26,284 nucleotides of DNA, from positions 1-26,284 of the forward strand of contig DMSQ01000016.1 of NCBI GenBank assembly GCA_003457135.1, read 5' to 3'. Of the stretch, positions 16,814 to 25,379 are shown piece by piece (the stretch's first letter is position 1; each line of letters starts with the position of its first letter). The notes below the pieces were generated by a model. That model saw only the letters and a program-made list of their open reading frames with translations. It searched no databases and had not been told where the DNA came from. The stretch is from Prolixibacteraceae bacterium. Lineage in GTDB: Bacteria > Bacteroidota > Bacteroidia > Bacteroidales > Prolixibacteraceae. The translations under genes and the position numbers were made by a program.

Positions 16814-17203
16814 TTAGGCCACAATCTCGATCCTGTTTTTTTCAGGATCAAAAGCAGCGCTTTCGTAGTAGCCATCCCCGGTCGTACGTCCGGGACTAAT
16901 AATTTCAAAGCCATCGCTTCGAAGCATATCGGTGATTTGGTCAACCCGCTCCCGCGAGCCGACCCTGAAAGCAAAATGGGCAATTCCGGTATGATGTTTT
17001 TTGTAATCGTTTCTGTTATTTGCTACTGTGGGCATTTCCATCAGTTCAAGCCTGCATTCCCCTCCAAAAGAAAGAAAATAGGATCTGAACTCTTTGGAAT
17101 GGTTAAAGTAGCATGATCCGGATACTGCATCAAAATAATGGGTGTAGAAATTTCTCATCCCTTCCAGGTCATGGATCCAAATGGCTAAGTGTTCAATTCT
17201 CAT
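16814..17203 (-). CDS. VOC (glyoxalase/dioxygenase) superfamily protein
   Basis: 129 aa, a single VOC fold with two beta-alpha-beta3 units. Candidate metal ligands are His5 (RIEHLAIW), a Glu in RLELMEMP, His in GIAHFAFRV and the C-terminal Glu in NRIEIVA, the usual H-E-H-E pattern of glyoxalase-I-like proteins. The ATG at 17203 is preferred to a TTG at 17209. The substrate cannot be told from the sequence; small YaeR-like lyases and resistance proteins share this layout. It lies directly downstream of an HD-domain pseudogene on the same strand. Confidence 0.85.
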   Translation of the reverse strand: MRIEHLAIWIHDLEGMRNFYTHYFDAVSGSCYFNHSKEFRSYFLSFGGECRLELMEMPTVANNRNDYKKHHTGIAHFAFRVGSRERVDQITDMLRSDGFEIISPGRTTGDGYYESAAFDPEKNRIEIVA

Positions 17204-17232
17204 AATCAAAGTATTTGAAGTTCGTTATTGGT

Positions 17233-17465
17233 TCATCTTCTTGCTTCCCATTCATCAAAAAACTGACTGAGATAATCAACCATAAATTGATGCCTATCCT
17301 CTGCAATGGTCTGTGCAGCCTGTGTATTCATCCGGTCTTTCAACAACAGAAGTTTTTACGTACACGGTCAATATGAAACCAGTCATGTCCACTCCCTTCA
17401 GAGCAAAATTCATGGGCGACATATTTCCCGGTGTTTTGTATGATTTCCTTAGGATCCATTTCCAT
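17233..17465 (-). pseudogene. HD-domain phosphohydrolase, internally deleted and frameshifted
   Basis: The minus strand encodes both ends of one family but not the middle. From the ATG at 17465 (or 17459) the frame reads MDPKEIIQNTGKYVAHEF, then GSGHDWFHIDRVRKN, which is the N-terminal GHDWxHIxRV motif of metal-dependent HD phosphohydrolases; it stops after about 40 residues near 17345. A second frame from about 17355 to the TGA at 17233 reads KDRMNTQAAQTIAEDRHQFM, then DYLSQFFDEWEARR, the family's typical C-terminus. Homologues are about 210-220 aa as I recall, so roughly 140 residues have been lost and the frame shifted. Neither part is likely to be functional. It was probably cotranscribed with the VOC gene. 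Confidence 0.8.
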
Positions 17466-17703
17466 TCAAATTTAAATTATTTATGGGCTTATCCGGAAGA
17501 AATGAATCGATTTATTTTTGGGAACTGACAAAACTCAGACGAAAAGATTCCAGAATTCGAAAGAACCGCATTTTCGGGATCAATTTGGCATAGTAATCCT
17601 TAATTCCTGATTAATTCTGGCTTAGTAATTGAACATTTCAATACATTTAACCGATTTTTCAAATTTGAAAGAGAAAGCTAAAAATAATACTGAACAATTT
17701 AAT

Positions 17704-19341
17704 ATGGTAAGGTTAGAGCAATTGACCATTCCTGCCATGTTGCAGGCTAGTTTTATTGATTTTGCCGAAAATCAATCGTTAATTTTTGTTGGCGGGGAAC
17801 CCCGATCCTATGCGCAACTCGAAACTGAAGTGAAGAGAGCCGCTTTGCAACTCCAGTCGCTGGGTGTTAAAAAAGGCGATAAAATTGCAGTACTTAGCCT
17901 GAACATGCCACAATGGGGCATTGCATTTTTCGCAACTGCAATACTGGGAGCGGTGGTTGTTCCCATTTTACCCGACTTTCATCCAAACGAAATCAGGAAT
18001 ATCCTTCAGCATGCTGAGGTTTCGGTGGTGTATGTCTCTGAGTCGTTGCGCACAAAACTTGATCCGATTGAAGGCCTGATAATCATTTACATCGAAGATT
18101 TTACTGTGAGTTCAGATAAGCTTCAACCTAAATGGAGTGATTTGAACGAGAAGCTTTTCGAATATTCAAAGGTTGAAGAAAACGACCTTCTTTCAATCAT
18201 ATATACATCAGGAACTACCGGAAAATCGAAAGGTGTTATGCTGACTCACAAAAATATTGTCTGGATGGCTCAGCAAAGCTGGTTGATACAGAATATTGTG
18301 CCCGGTGATCAGTTCCTTTCCGTTTTACCCCTTTCCCATACACTGGAAAATACACTGGTGCTTATCCTTCCAATCAAATATGGAGCCACAGTGAATTATC
18401 TTCAAAAACCACCGGTAGCGTCGGTATTACTGGCAGCATTAAAGGAGGTCCGTCCTACGGTTATGCTGGTAGTTCCATTGATTATTGAGAAAATTTATAA
18501 AACGAAGATATTGCCACAAATTAACAGGAAACTTGTTACCCGGTTATTGTATAAAGTGCCTTTCTTCAGAAAGTTACTGCACAAAGTGGCTGGTAAAAAA
18601 CTCTACGAAACATTTGGCGGACGGCTTAAATTCTTCGGGATTGGTGGCGCAAAACTCGATGATAATGTTGAACGGTTCCTGATGGAAGGAGGGTTTCCAC
18701 TGGCCATCGGTTATGGGCTGACCGAATCTTCTCCTTTGCTTGCCGGCGCCGGAGTGGGAAAAACAAAGTTTTTGTCAACAGGTACCCCTGTGGAAGGAGT
18801 ACAGATACGGATTGCTGATCCCGATCCACAAACCGGACGGGGCGAAATTCAGGCCAAAGGTGAAAATATAATGTTGGGCTACTATAAAGAACCTGAAATG
18901 ACGAAAGAAACCTTTACTTCCGATGGCTGGCTGAAAACCGGTGACCTGGGATATTTCGATAAGAATGGAAATCTTTATATCAAAGGCCGGATCAAGAACC
19001 TGATAGTTGGATCGAGTGGAGAAAATATTTATCCTGAAGAAATTGAATCAGTAATCAATCGTATGGAATATGTTTTAGAGTCGTTGGTCGTGCAGCAAAA
19101 AGGCCGTTTGGTTGCTTTGGTCCACCTCAACATGGAGGAGCTAGAAAAGAAGTATCAGCATATGAAAACAGAAGCGGTTAATTTTGTGAACGAAAAGCCG
19201 GAAGAAATTTTGAAAGAAATTCAGCGTAAAGTCAATGAAGAATTGAATAAGTTTTCGCAGATACAAAGAATCGTGCTGCAACAGTTTCCATTCGAAAAAA
19301 CACCTACACATAAAATCAAACGATTCATCTATTCCATATAA
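17704..19341 (+). CDS. Long-chain acyl-CoA synthetase (AMP-binding)
   Basis: Activates a fatty acid via acyl-adenylate to acyl-CoA; probably cytoplasmic or peripheral at the membrane. 545 aa from ATG 17704; a TTG at 17629 would add 25 unmatched residues. The adenylation motifs appear in order: IYTSGTTGKSKGVMLTH (A3), FGIGGAKLD, GYGLTESSPL (A5), LKTGDLGYFDKNGNLYIKGR (A7), KNLIVGSSGENIYPEEIE (A8) and TPTHKIKRF with the C-terminal catalytic Lys (A10). This layout matches FadD-like/LC-FACS enzymes. No fatty-acid operon is adjacent, and an acyl carrier partner cannot be ruled out as an alternative substrate. Confidence 0.9.
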   Translation: MVRLEQLTIPAMLQASFIDFAENQSLIFVGGEPRSYAQLETEVKRAALQLQSLGVKKGDKIAVLSLNMPQWGIAFFATAILGAVVVPILPDFHPNEIRNILQHAEVSVVYVSESLRTKLDPIEGLIIIYIEDFTVSSDKLQPKWSDLNEKLFEYSKVEENDLLSIIYTSGTTGKSKGVMLTHKNIVWMAQQSWLIQNIVPGDQFLSVLPLSHTLENTLVLILPIKYGATVNYLQKPPVASVLLAALKEVRPTVMLVVPLIIEKIYKTKILPQINRKLVTRLLYKVPFFRKLLHKVAGKKLYETFGGRLKFFGIGGAKLDDNVERFLMEGGFPLAIGYGLTESSPLLAGAGVGKTKFLSTGTPVEGVQIRIADPDPQTGRGEIQAKGENIMLGYYKEPEMTKETFTSDGWLKTGDLGYFDKNGNLYIKGRIKNLIVGSSGENIYPEEIESVINRMEYVLESLVVQQKGRLVALVHLNMEELEKKYQHMKTEAVNFVNEKPEEILKEIQRKVNEELNKFSQIQRIVLQQFPFEKTPTHKIKRFIYSI

Positions 19342-19446
19342 TTTAGGATTCACCTCAGATTTCTTTATTTTATTAGTCGTCAAATGTCAGAAAATCAATC
19401 ACAAATCAGATATTTTTTGATTAAAGAGAAAAAAAACAAAGCCTAT

Positions 19447-19454
19447 TATGTTTG
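19447..19454 (+). promoter_or_regulatory. -7 element upstream of the hybrid kinase
   Basis: TATGTTTG is an exact TAnnTTTG about 50 bases before the ATG at 19504. No convincing TTTG at the right distance was found, so the promoter is tentative. Confidence 0.35.
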
Positions 19455-19503
19455 TAATGGTTTAATTCTATAAATTTAAGGAATATAAACATCAGTTGTT
19501 GTT

Positions 19504-22098
19504 ATGCCTCTTTCAACCCGTAATACTGATTATTTTTCAGGATATATCAAGCTCAATGAAAGCCTTTTGATCGAAGAATTTTCGGGACAAATAAACCAAA
19601 TTCTCAGAAGCAAAAATCTGGAATTGGATACAGGTATTAACCAAATTACAGAAGAATTAAGTAAAAGCATCCGTTTCTTTTTTGAAAATGAGGTTTTACC
19701 GGCAGTAAAAATGCGTAAGATCAGTCACTTAAGCTTCGAACGTAAGAATAGTGTTCTTACAGTGGCTGTAACACCGCTTAGTTCGGGAAATATACTACTC
19801 AGCTTTGAAGAAACAACACACGCATCAAAACCGAAGGATGACTCTTTGTTTAAAAAGTTAAGTGAAGTGGTAATCAGAGTAAATTCTGATTTAATGATTT
19901 TGTATGTATCAAATAACAGCGGTGCGAAATTTGGAATGAAATCTTCCGATCTCATTGGAAAAAGAATGGAAGAAATTATGCTGTTTGACGAGAATACACC
20001 TTTAATTACCGGGTTGATCACGAATGTTTTTCAACTGCAAAAGCAGAAAGAAAAAGACTTTTTACTGAAAAAGGGAGAAAAGTATAATTGGTGGAACCTG
20101 TGTTTAATTCCTGATAATGATCCAACTACTCAACAACAGTCTGTTCTTATTATTCTGAATAATATAAATCGGTATAAGCTGATTGAAGAAAAGTTATTCG
20201 AAAGCGAACAGCGCTACCAAATGGCCACAGAGGCTGCTGATTTAGGAATATGGGACTACATTGTAGATACTGGTACTACTTTTTTTTCGAGAAGGTGGAA
20301 ATCAATGCTGGGCTACTATCCTGATGAAATTGAAGACAATTTATCTGTTTGGGAGAATTTGTTACATCTGGAAGACAGGGACAGAATGATTCATTATATG
20401 AATATTTTTGTAGAAAGTGATTTGCGCCTTTATGAAGCTGAATTCCGGATGAGGCATAAAAACGGACATTATATCTGGATAAGAAGCAGGGCGACTGCCT
20501 TACGCGGCGATAATGGAAAGGCGATCAGGTTACTGGGTACACATCGTGATATTACTGAAGAGAAAAAATCAATCAGTGAATTTAAAAAACTTCACCAGGC
20601 CATCATTCAAAGCCCCATCTCGGTCATCATTACTGATAAGGAAGGGTATATCGAATTTTTTAATCCTGCATTTTGCAAGATATCCGGTTGGAACGATCAT
20701 GAACTGATTGGTAAAAAACCAAATATCCTGAAATCAGGGTTTCAGCCTGCCAGTTTTTATGAAAAGCTATGGAAAACAATTAGTTCGGGAAATGAGTGGC
20801 AGGGCGAATTTAAAAACAAAAAAAAGAACGGCGATCATTATTGGGAACTTGCCAGTATTTCGCCGATCAGGAATAGTTTTGGGAACATTACCCATTACGT
20901 GAAAATTGCAGAAAACATTACCTATCTGAAAAAGATCGAAAATGACCTGAAAAAAGCAAAACAAGATGCAGAAATTGCCAATAAATATAAAAACCATTTT
21001 CTGTCGAATATGAGCCACGAAATCAGGACGCCAATCAATTCAATTATTGGATTTAGCGAACTGATGAAGAACGAGAGCCTTTCGTTTCAAAAACGAAACA
21101 AATATTCTGAGATTATTGAAGAAAACAGTCAGGCTTTACTTCGCCTGATTGATGACATTATAGATGTGGCTAAAATAGAGGCGAATGAGTTGAAAATCAG
21201 AAAAGAAGCCTGCTCGTTAGGCGATATCTTATCCGAACTGGAGTTGACCTACAATAATTTTCTCAGAAGAAAGCAAAAACCAAATCTGGAAATCATTTTT
21301 CGTGTTCCTGAAGCAGAACATCATGATACTATTTTCACAGATGCTTACCGACTCAAACAGATTCTGAATAACTTATTCATTAATGCGTTAAAATATTCGG
21401 AAACTGGTCGTATCGAAATTGGGTATTCCATTTTGAACGAAAATAAGCTTCGGTTTTTTGTGTCGGATACCGGTTCAGGAATACCGGCAGCCAGGTTAAA
21501 GAATATTTTCAAACGGTTCAACTATAGCGATGATACTGCCTCAAATGAATCTCCGGGAACTGGCTTAGGCTTATCTATTTGTAAAGATCTGGCAATTTTG
21601 CTGGGAGGCGACATCAATGTAAAATCGGTAGAAGGAGAAGGAAGCGTTTTCTATCTGACTCTGCCCTATGATAAAATTAAAATTCCAATGACACGATCAG
21701 CAGTAAAAACACCTTCACCGGCACGATATAACTTCAGCAATTTCACCATCATGATAGCTGAAGATATTCCTTACAATTTTGAATATCTGAGCAGCATCCT
21801 TCAACGGACAGGAGCAAATGTAATTTGGGCCAAAGATGGGATTGATGTACTTAAACTCTACAAGAGTTCAAAAATAGATCTGATCCTGATGGATATCCAA
21901 CTTCCTGAAATTAGCGGATATGAAGCCACATCACAAATCAGGCAAACCGATAAGCTGTTGCCCATCATAGCCCAAACGGCATACGCCATGGCCGAAGACA
22001 AACAGAAATGCCTCGAAGCCGGATGCAACGATATTTTGGTAAAGCCCATCCGGATGGACGAAGTTTTGACCATTGTTGCCAAGTACCTGCTCAAATAA
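19504..22098 (+). CDS. Soluble hybrid sensor histidine kinase with three PAS domains
   Basis: 864 aa with no membrane segment or signal peptide, so it senses a cytoplasmic or diffusible cue. Order: an N-terminal region without a recognised domain (1-115), PAS1 (about 118-230), PAS2 of the PAS_3 type (231-352, ending GTHRDITEEKK), PAS3 (352-480, FFNPAFCKISGW), a HisKA helix with His505 in NMSHEIRTPINS, an ATPase with NNLFINALKYS, VSDTGSGIP and GTGLGLSI (near 685), and a C-terminal receiver (745-864) with Asp797 in LMDIQLP and the conserved Lys in LVKPI. All phosphotransfer residues are present. There is no DNA-binding output domain, so signal must pass to a separate partner not in this window. 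Confidence 0.95.
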   Translation: MPLSTRNTDYFSGYIKLNESLLIEEFSGQINQILRSKNLELDTGINQITEELSKSIRFFFENEVLPAVKMRKISHLSFERKNSVLTVAVTPLSSGNILLSFEETTHASKPKDDSLFKKLSEVVIRVNSDLMILYVSNNSGAKFGMKSSDLIGKRMEEIMLFDENTPLITGLITNVFQLQKQKEKDFLLKKGEKYNWWNLCLIPDNDPTTQQQSVLIILNNINRYKLIEEKLFESEQRYQMATEAADLGIWDYIVDTGTTFFSRRWKSMLGYYPDEIEDNLSVWENLLHLEDRDRMIHYMNIFVESDLRLYEAEFRMRHKNGHYIWIRSRATALRGDNGKAIRLLGTHRDITEEKKSISEFKKLHQAIIQSPISVIITDKEGYIEFFNPAFCKISGWNDHELIGKKPNILKSGFQPASFYEKLWKTISSGNEWQGEFKNKKKNGDHYWELASISPIRNSFGNITHYVKIAENITYLKKIENDLKKAKQDAEIANKYKNHFLSNMSHEIRTPINSIIGFSELMKNESLSFQKRNKYSEIIEENSQALLRLIDDIIDVAKIEANELKIRKEACSLGDILSELELTYNNFLRRKQKPNLEIIFRVPEAEHHDTIFTDAYRLKQILNNLFINALKYSETGRIEIGYSILNENKLRFFVSDTGSGIPAARLKNIFKRFNYSDDTASNESPGTGLGLSICKDLAILLGGDINVKSVEGEGSVFYLTLPYDKIKIPMTRSAVKTPSPARYNFSNFTIMIAEDIPYNFEYLSSILQRTGANVIWAKDGIDVLKLYKSSKIDLILMDIQLPEISGYEATSQIRQTDKLLPIIAQTAYAMAEDKQKCLEAGCNDILVKPIRMDEVLTIVAKYLLK

Positions 22099-22176
22099 AA
22101 TCTTCTGAAATTTGACGCATTTTCCATTTATTCAATTTCACTGATTAAATTTGAACCTTACAAAAAGAAATGGAAT

Positions 22177-22803
22177 ATGCATGTTGACCGGTTTCCTTCA
22201 CGATTACTCGAAAATGCGGTGAACGAATTTGCCAAGTTGCCTGGCATTGGCCGCAAGTCAGCCTTACGACTGGTTCTGCACTTACTAAAACAAGATATTC
22301 AGGAGGTCGAAATTTTTGGGAACAGCCTGATTCAACTTCGTGCTGAAATAAGGCATTGCACCATTTGTCACAACATTTCGGATACCGATATTTGTGGTAT
22401 ATGCTCCAATCCTTCGCGCAATCCTTCACTGATTTGTGTAGTTGAAAATATCAAAGATGTGATGTCGGTCGAAAATACGCATCAGTTTAATGGATTGTAT
22501 CATGTTTTGGGGGGGATTATTTCACCGATGGATGGGATAGGCCCGTCAGATCTCGAAATAGAGTCGTTGGTCAAACGCACCGAAGAAGGAAATATTGAGG
22601 AGATTATTTTGGCCTTAAGTACCACGATGGAGGGCGACACGACCAACTTTTTCATTTATAAAAAATTGAAAAATACAAACGTGAAAATTTCAACCCTTGC
22701 CCGTGGTGTATCCATTGGCGATGAACTCGAATATACCGACGAAGTCACTTTGGGAAGGTCAATCGTTAACCGGATGAATTTTGAAGACTCGATCATACGT
22801 TAG
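22177..22803 (+). CDS. recR: Recombination mediator RecR
   Basis: Acts with RecO (and RecF) to load RecA at single-stranded gaps. 208 aa, the usual size. It has the N-terminal helix-hairpin-helix (FAKLPGIGRKSALRL), a four-cysteine zinc motif (Cys61, 64, 73, 76), a Toprim domain beginning ICVVENIKDV, and a C-terminal TLGRSIVNR. The ATG at 22177 gives the standard start. It is followed after 9 bases by a glycosyltransferase gene, which suggests one transcript. Confidence 0.97.
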   Translation: MHVDRFPSRLLENAVNEFAKLPGIGRKSALRLVLHLLKQDIQEVEIFGNSLIQLRAEIRHCTICHNISDTDICGICSNPSRNPSLICVVENIKDVMSVENTHQFNGLYHVLGGIISPMDGIGPSDLEIESLVKRTEEGNIEEIILALSTTMEGDTTNFFIYKKLKNTNVKISTLARGVSIGDELEYTDEVTLGRSIVNRMNFEDSIIR

Positions 22804-22812
22804 AAAAAAGAA

Positions 22813-24759
22813 ATGAAACTATCCGTCATCATTGTCAACTACAATGTCAAATATTTCCTGGAACAATGTCTCCATTCCGTATTTAAAGCTGCTGAAAAGA
22901 TAAGTTCTGAAATTATTGTGGTTGACAACGATTCGGTTGATGGCTCCTGCCAAATGATTGAAGAGCGATTCCCGGAAGTAAAACTAATCAGCAACAAAGA
23001 AAATTCAGGCTTTTCGAAAGCCAACAATCAAGCTATCCGGATTTCATCCGGAGAATACATTTTACTTCTGAATCCTGACACTGTTGTTGAAGAGGACAGT
23101 TTTCTGAAAATTGCCGGTTTCATGGATCGAACTCCGGATGCCGGAGGACTTGGAGTAAAAATGATTGATGGCAAAGGCAGGTTTTTGCCTGAATCGAAAA
23201 GAGGACTGCCCACTCCGGAAGTGGCTTTTTGGAAAATGTTCGGATTTTCAAGACTTTTCCCCCATTCCAAACGGTTTAACCGTTACCATCTGGGTTATCT
23301 CAGCAACGATCAGGTTCACGAAATTGATGTGCTGGCCGGCGCTTTTATGCTTTTACGGCGCGAAACACTCGATAAAGTTGGTTTGCTCGACGAAGATTAT
23401 TTCATGTATGGTGAAGACATAGACCTCTCGTACCGGATCATACTTGGAGGCTATAAAAATTACTATTTCCCCGAAACTACCATCATTCATTACAAAGGTG
23501 AAAGCACCAAAAAGGGCAGTATCAATTATGTGAAAGTATTTTACAGCGCGATGATCATTTTTGCCCGGAAGCACTTTTCGAAAGGAAACGCCCGCCGGTT
23601 TTCCATTCTGATCAATTTGGCGATCTATTTCAGGGCGTTACTCTCTGTAGCTGGTCAGTTTTTCAAAAAAAGCATTCTTCCTGCTATTGATGGATTGATG
23701 ATTTATCTCGGCTTCGCCATTTTATTGCCAAACTGGGAGGCTTATAAATTCGAACGGGGATACTATCCGCCGGAATATCTGCATGTTGCCGTCCCGGTTT
23801 ATATCCTGATTTGGATTACCAGCATTTGGATGAACGGAGGTTACCGGAAAGGGATTGAATTTGGAAGAATTTTTAAAGGTTTGCTGTGGGGAGCACTTTC
23901 CATTCTGGTATTTTATTCGCTGGTTGACGAGAGTTTGCGTTATTCAAGGGCTTTGCTTTTACTGGGATCGGCCTGGGCGTTTGCCGTACTTCCGGCATAC
24001 CGCTATTTTTTATCCAAATTCAGGATAACAGGATTAGACCTTGAATCAGGAAAACAAAAACGAATTGCGGTGGTAGCGGCTCTCGCAGAATCGAAGCGGA
24101 TTACAGAACTTATTATCAATTCAGGATTGAAAATAGACACGGTTGGATTTGTATCTCCCGGCGAATTAATTCACAGCCCGTTTTATCTCGGAAACATCAA
24201 TCAGCTACCTGAAATAATCCGGATCAATAAAATTGACGAACTCATTTTCTCTTCCGAAGATATTCCTTCCCAGGAAATTATCAGGATCATGCTCGACCTG
24301 AACGATCTGAATATTGACTACAAGATTGCACCGCCCGAAAGCTTTTCCATCATTGGCAGCAATTCTATTTTCACTTCCGGCGATTTGTATGTGGTCAATA
24401 TTAATTCCATTGCAAAAGAAAATAACCGGAAAAATAAAAGGGCTTTCGATCTGGTTTTATGTTTCTTCCTGCTCTTGTTTTCACCTGTTTTAATCGGTTT
24501 TATGACTCATAAAGCGGGGTTTTCCCGGAGAATTTTTGAAGTTTTTTCAGGACGAAAAAGCTGGGTAGGCTATTGTCCCGGAAATCAAAATAGCCTGCCG
24601 CGACTCAAAGAAGGGATATTCTCTCCGTCTTCCCTTTTTCCGGAAGCTATTCCTGATAAAAAGAAAGACGAACTGAATATTTTATATGCCAAAGATTACA
24701 GGATCATGAACGATCTTGAAATCGTTTTAAAAGTCTGGAAAAATATAGGAAAACCATGA
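22813..24759 (+). CDS. GT2 glycosyltransferase fused to a polyprenyl-phosphosugar-transferase-like module
   Basis: 648 aa. Residues 1-250 are a GT2 family transferase: SVIIVNYN, VVDNDSVDGS, LLNPDT (catalytic metal region), and GLLDEDYFMYGEDIDLSYR with the ED.D motif. Residues about 266-400 carry four or five membrane segments. Residues 417-530 look like a Rossmann-type CoA-binding_3 domain as found in WbaP-like sugar transferases. Residues 543-562 (KRAFDLVLCFFLLLFSPVL) resemble the re-entrant helix of that family, but KSWVGYCP (582-589, like the SLVGPRP end of the catalytic domain) follows after only 20 residues. The catalytic segment with the Asp-Glu pair is therefore missing. It likely builds a surface polysaccharide or lipid-linked glycan; the C-terminal module may be structural. 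It overlaps the next gene by 4 bases. Confidence 0.8.
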   Translation: MKLSVIIVNYNVKYFLEQCLHSVFKAAEKISSEIIVVDNDSVDGSCQMIEERFPEVKLISNKENSGFSKANNQAIRISSGEYILLLNPDTVVEEDSFLKIAGFMDRTPDAGGLGVKMIDGKGRFLPESKRGLPTPEVAFWKMFGFSRLFPHSKRFNRYHLGYLSNDQVHEIDVLAGAFMLLRRETLDKVGLLDEDYFMYGEDIDLSYRIILGGYKNYYFPETTIIHYKGESTKKGSINYVKVFYSAMIIFARKHFSKGNARRFSILINLAIYFRALLSVAGQFFKKSILPAIDGLMIYLGFAILLPNWEAYKFERGYYPPEYLHVAVPVYILIWITSIWMNGGYRKGIEFGRIFKGLLWGALSILVFYSLVDESLRYSRALLLLGSAWAFAVLPAYRYFLSKFRITGLDLESGKQKRIAVVAALAESKRITELIINSGLKIDTVGFVSPGELIHSPFYLGNINQLPEIIRINKIDELIFSSEDIPSQEIIRIMLDLNDLNIDYKIAPPESFSIIGSNSIFTSGDLYVVNINSIAKENNRKNKRAFDLVLCFFLLLFSPVLIGFMTHKAGFSRRIFEVFSGRKSWVGYCPGNQNSLPRLKEGIFSPSSLFPEAIPDKKKDELNILYAKDYRIMNDLEIVLKVWKNIGKP

Positions 24760-25289
24760 ACAGGACAAAACTTGAATATGGACAGGTCAGGTTCCGCGCA
24801 CTTGAACCCGAGGACATTGATCTGTTGTACGAATGGGAAAATGATGCTTCAATCTGGGAAGTGAGCAATACCTTTGAACCATTTTCGAAATATGTACTGA
24901 CCAAATACATCAGGGATTCGCAACGCGACATTTACGAAGCCAAAGAAGTTCGCATGATCATCGAGACACCCGAGGGAACTGCCGTTGGCGCTATTGATCT
25001 GTTCGACTTCGATCCGTTTCATTTAAGGGCAGGGGTTGGAATCCTGATTCAAGACGAAAAAGACCGCAATCAAGGGTATGCCACCGATGCACTGCATTTG
25101 TTATGCAATTATGCAGCGAACAACCTCCGTTTGCATCAGTTGTACGCCAACATTACGGAAGACAATCTGGCCAGTATCCAGCTTTTTACCAACAATGGTT
25201 TTCAGCTTTGCGGAACAAAAAAAGACTGGCGAAATACACTGGATGGATGGAAAGCGGAGTTGATGTTTCAGAAGATGCTATATTCATGA
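24756..25289 (+). CDS. GNAT acetyltransferase (SpeG/RimJ-like)
   Basis: 177 aa, cytoplasmic, transfers acetyl from acetyl-CoA to an amine. Features include RALEPEDIDLLYEWEND, AVGAIDLFDFDP, the CoA-binding loop DRNQGYATDAL (R-x-x-G-x-A), HQLYANITEDNLASIQLF and the final KAELMFQKML. This is closest to polyamine-type or RimJ/RimL-type acetyltransferases; which amine is modified cannot be told. The ATG overlaps the stop of the glycosyltransferase (ATGA), so translation is probably coupled. The fixed pairing with a glycosyltransferase hints at N-acetylation of an amino sugar, which is an inference. Confidence 0.88.
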   Translation: MNRTKLEYGQVRFRALEPEDIDLLYEWENDASIWEVSNTFEPFSKYVLTKYIRDSQRDIYEAKEVRMIIETPEGTAVGAIDLFDFDPFHLRAGVGILIQDEKDRNQGYATDALHLLCNYAANNLRLHQLYANITEDNLASIQLFTNNGFQLCGTKKDWRNTLDGWKAELMFQKMLYS

Positions 25290-25313
25290 ACAACTACACG
25301 GAAAGATCGTATA

Positions 25314-25351
25314 AAAAACCCCTTTCATTTGTTATCATGAAAGGGGTTTTT
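25314..25351. terminator. Bidirectional terminator between the recR operon and the M16 gene
   Basis: AAAAACCCCTTTCAT (25314-25328) and ATGAAAGGGGTTTTT (25337-25351) form a perfect 15-bp stem with an 8-base loop. The A and T runs at its ends serve transcription from both sides. It separates two convergent genes. Confidence 0.92.
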
Positions 25352-25379
25352 CGCTGCTGCAATTCTTTAGAATGTTTCG

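Noticed and set aside
16829..16849. GATCCTG/CAGGATC hairpin with a T7 loop
   Set aside because: It sits inside the VOC coding sequence with the T-run in the loop rather than after the stem, so it is not an intrinsic terminator.
17313..17528. 71-codon plus-strand open frame
   Set aside because: It lies over the HD pseudogene on the other strand, has no family resemblance and no promoter or ribosome site; it is a shadow frame.
22099..22176. Intergenic stretch before recR searched for a promoter or terminator
   Set aside because: No hairpin with a T-run and no good TAnnTTTG was found.
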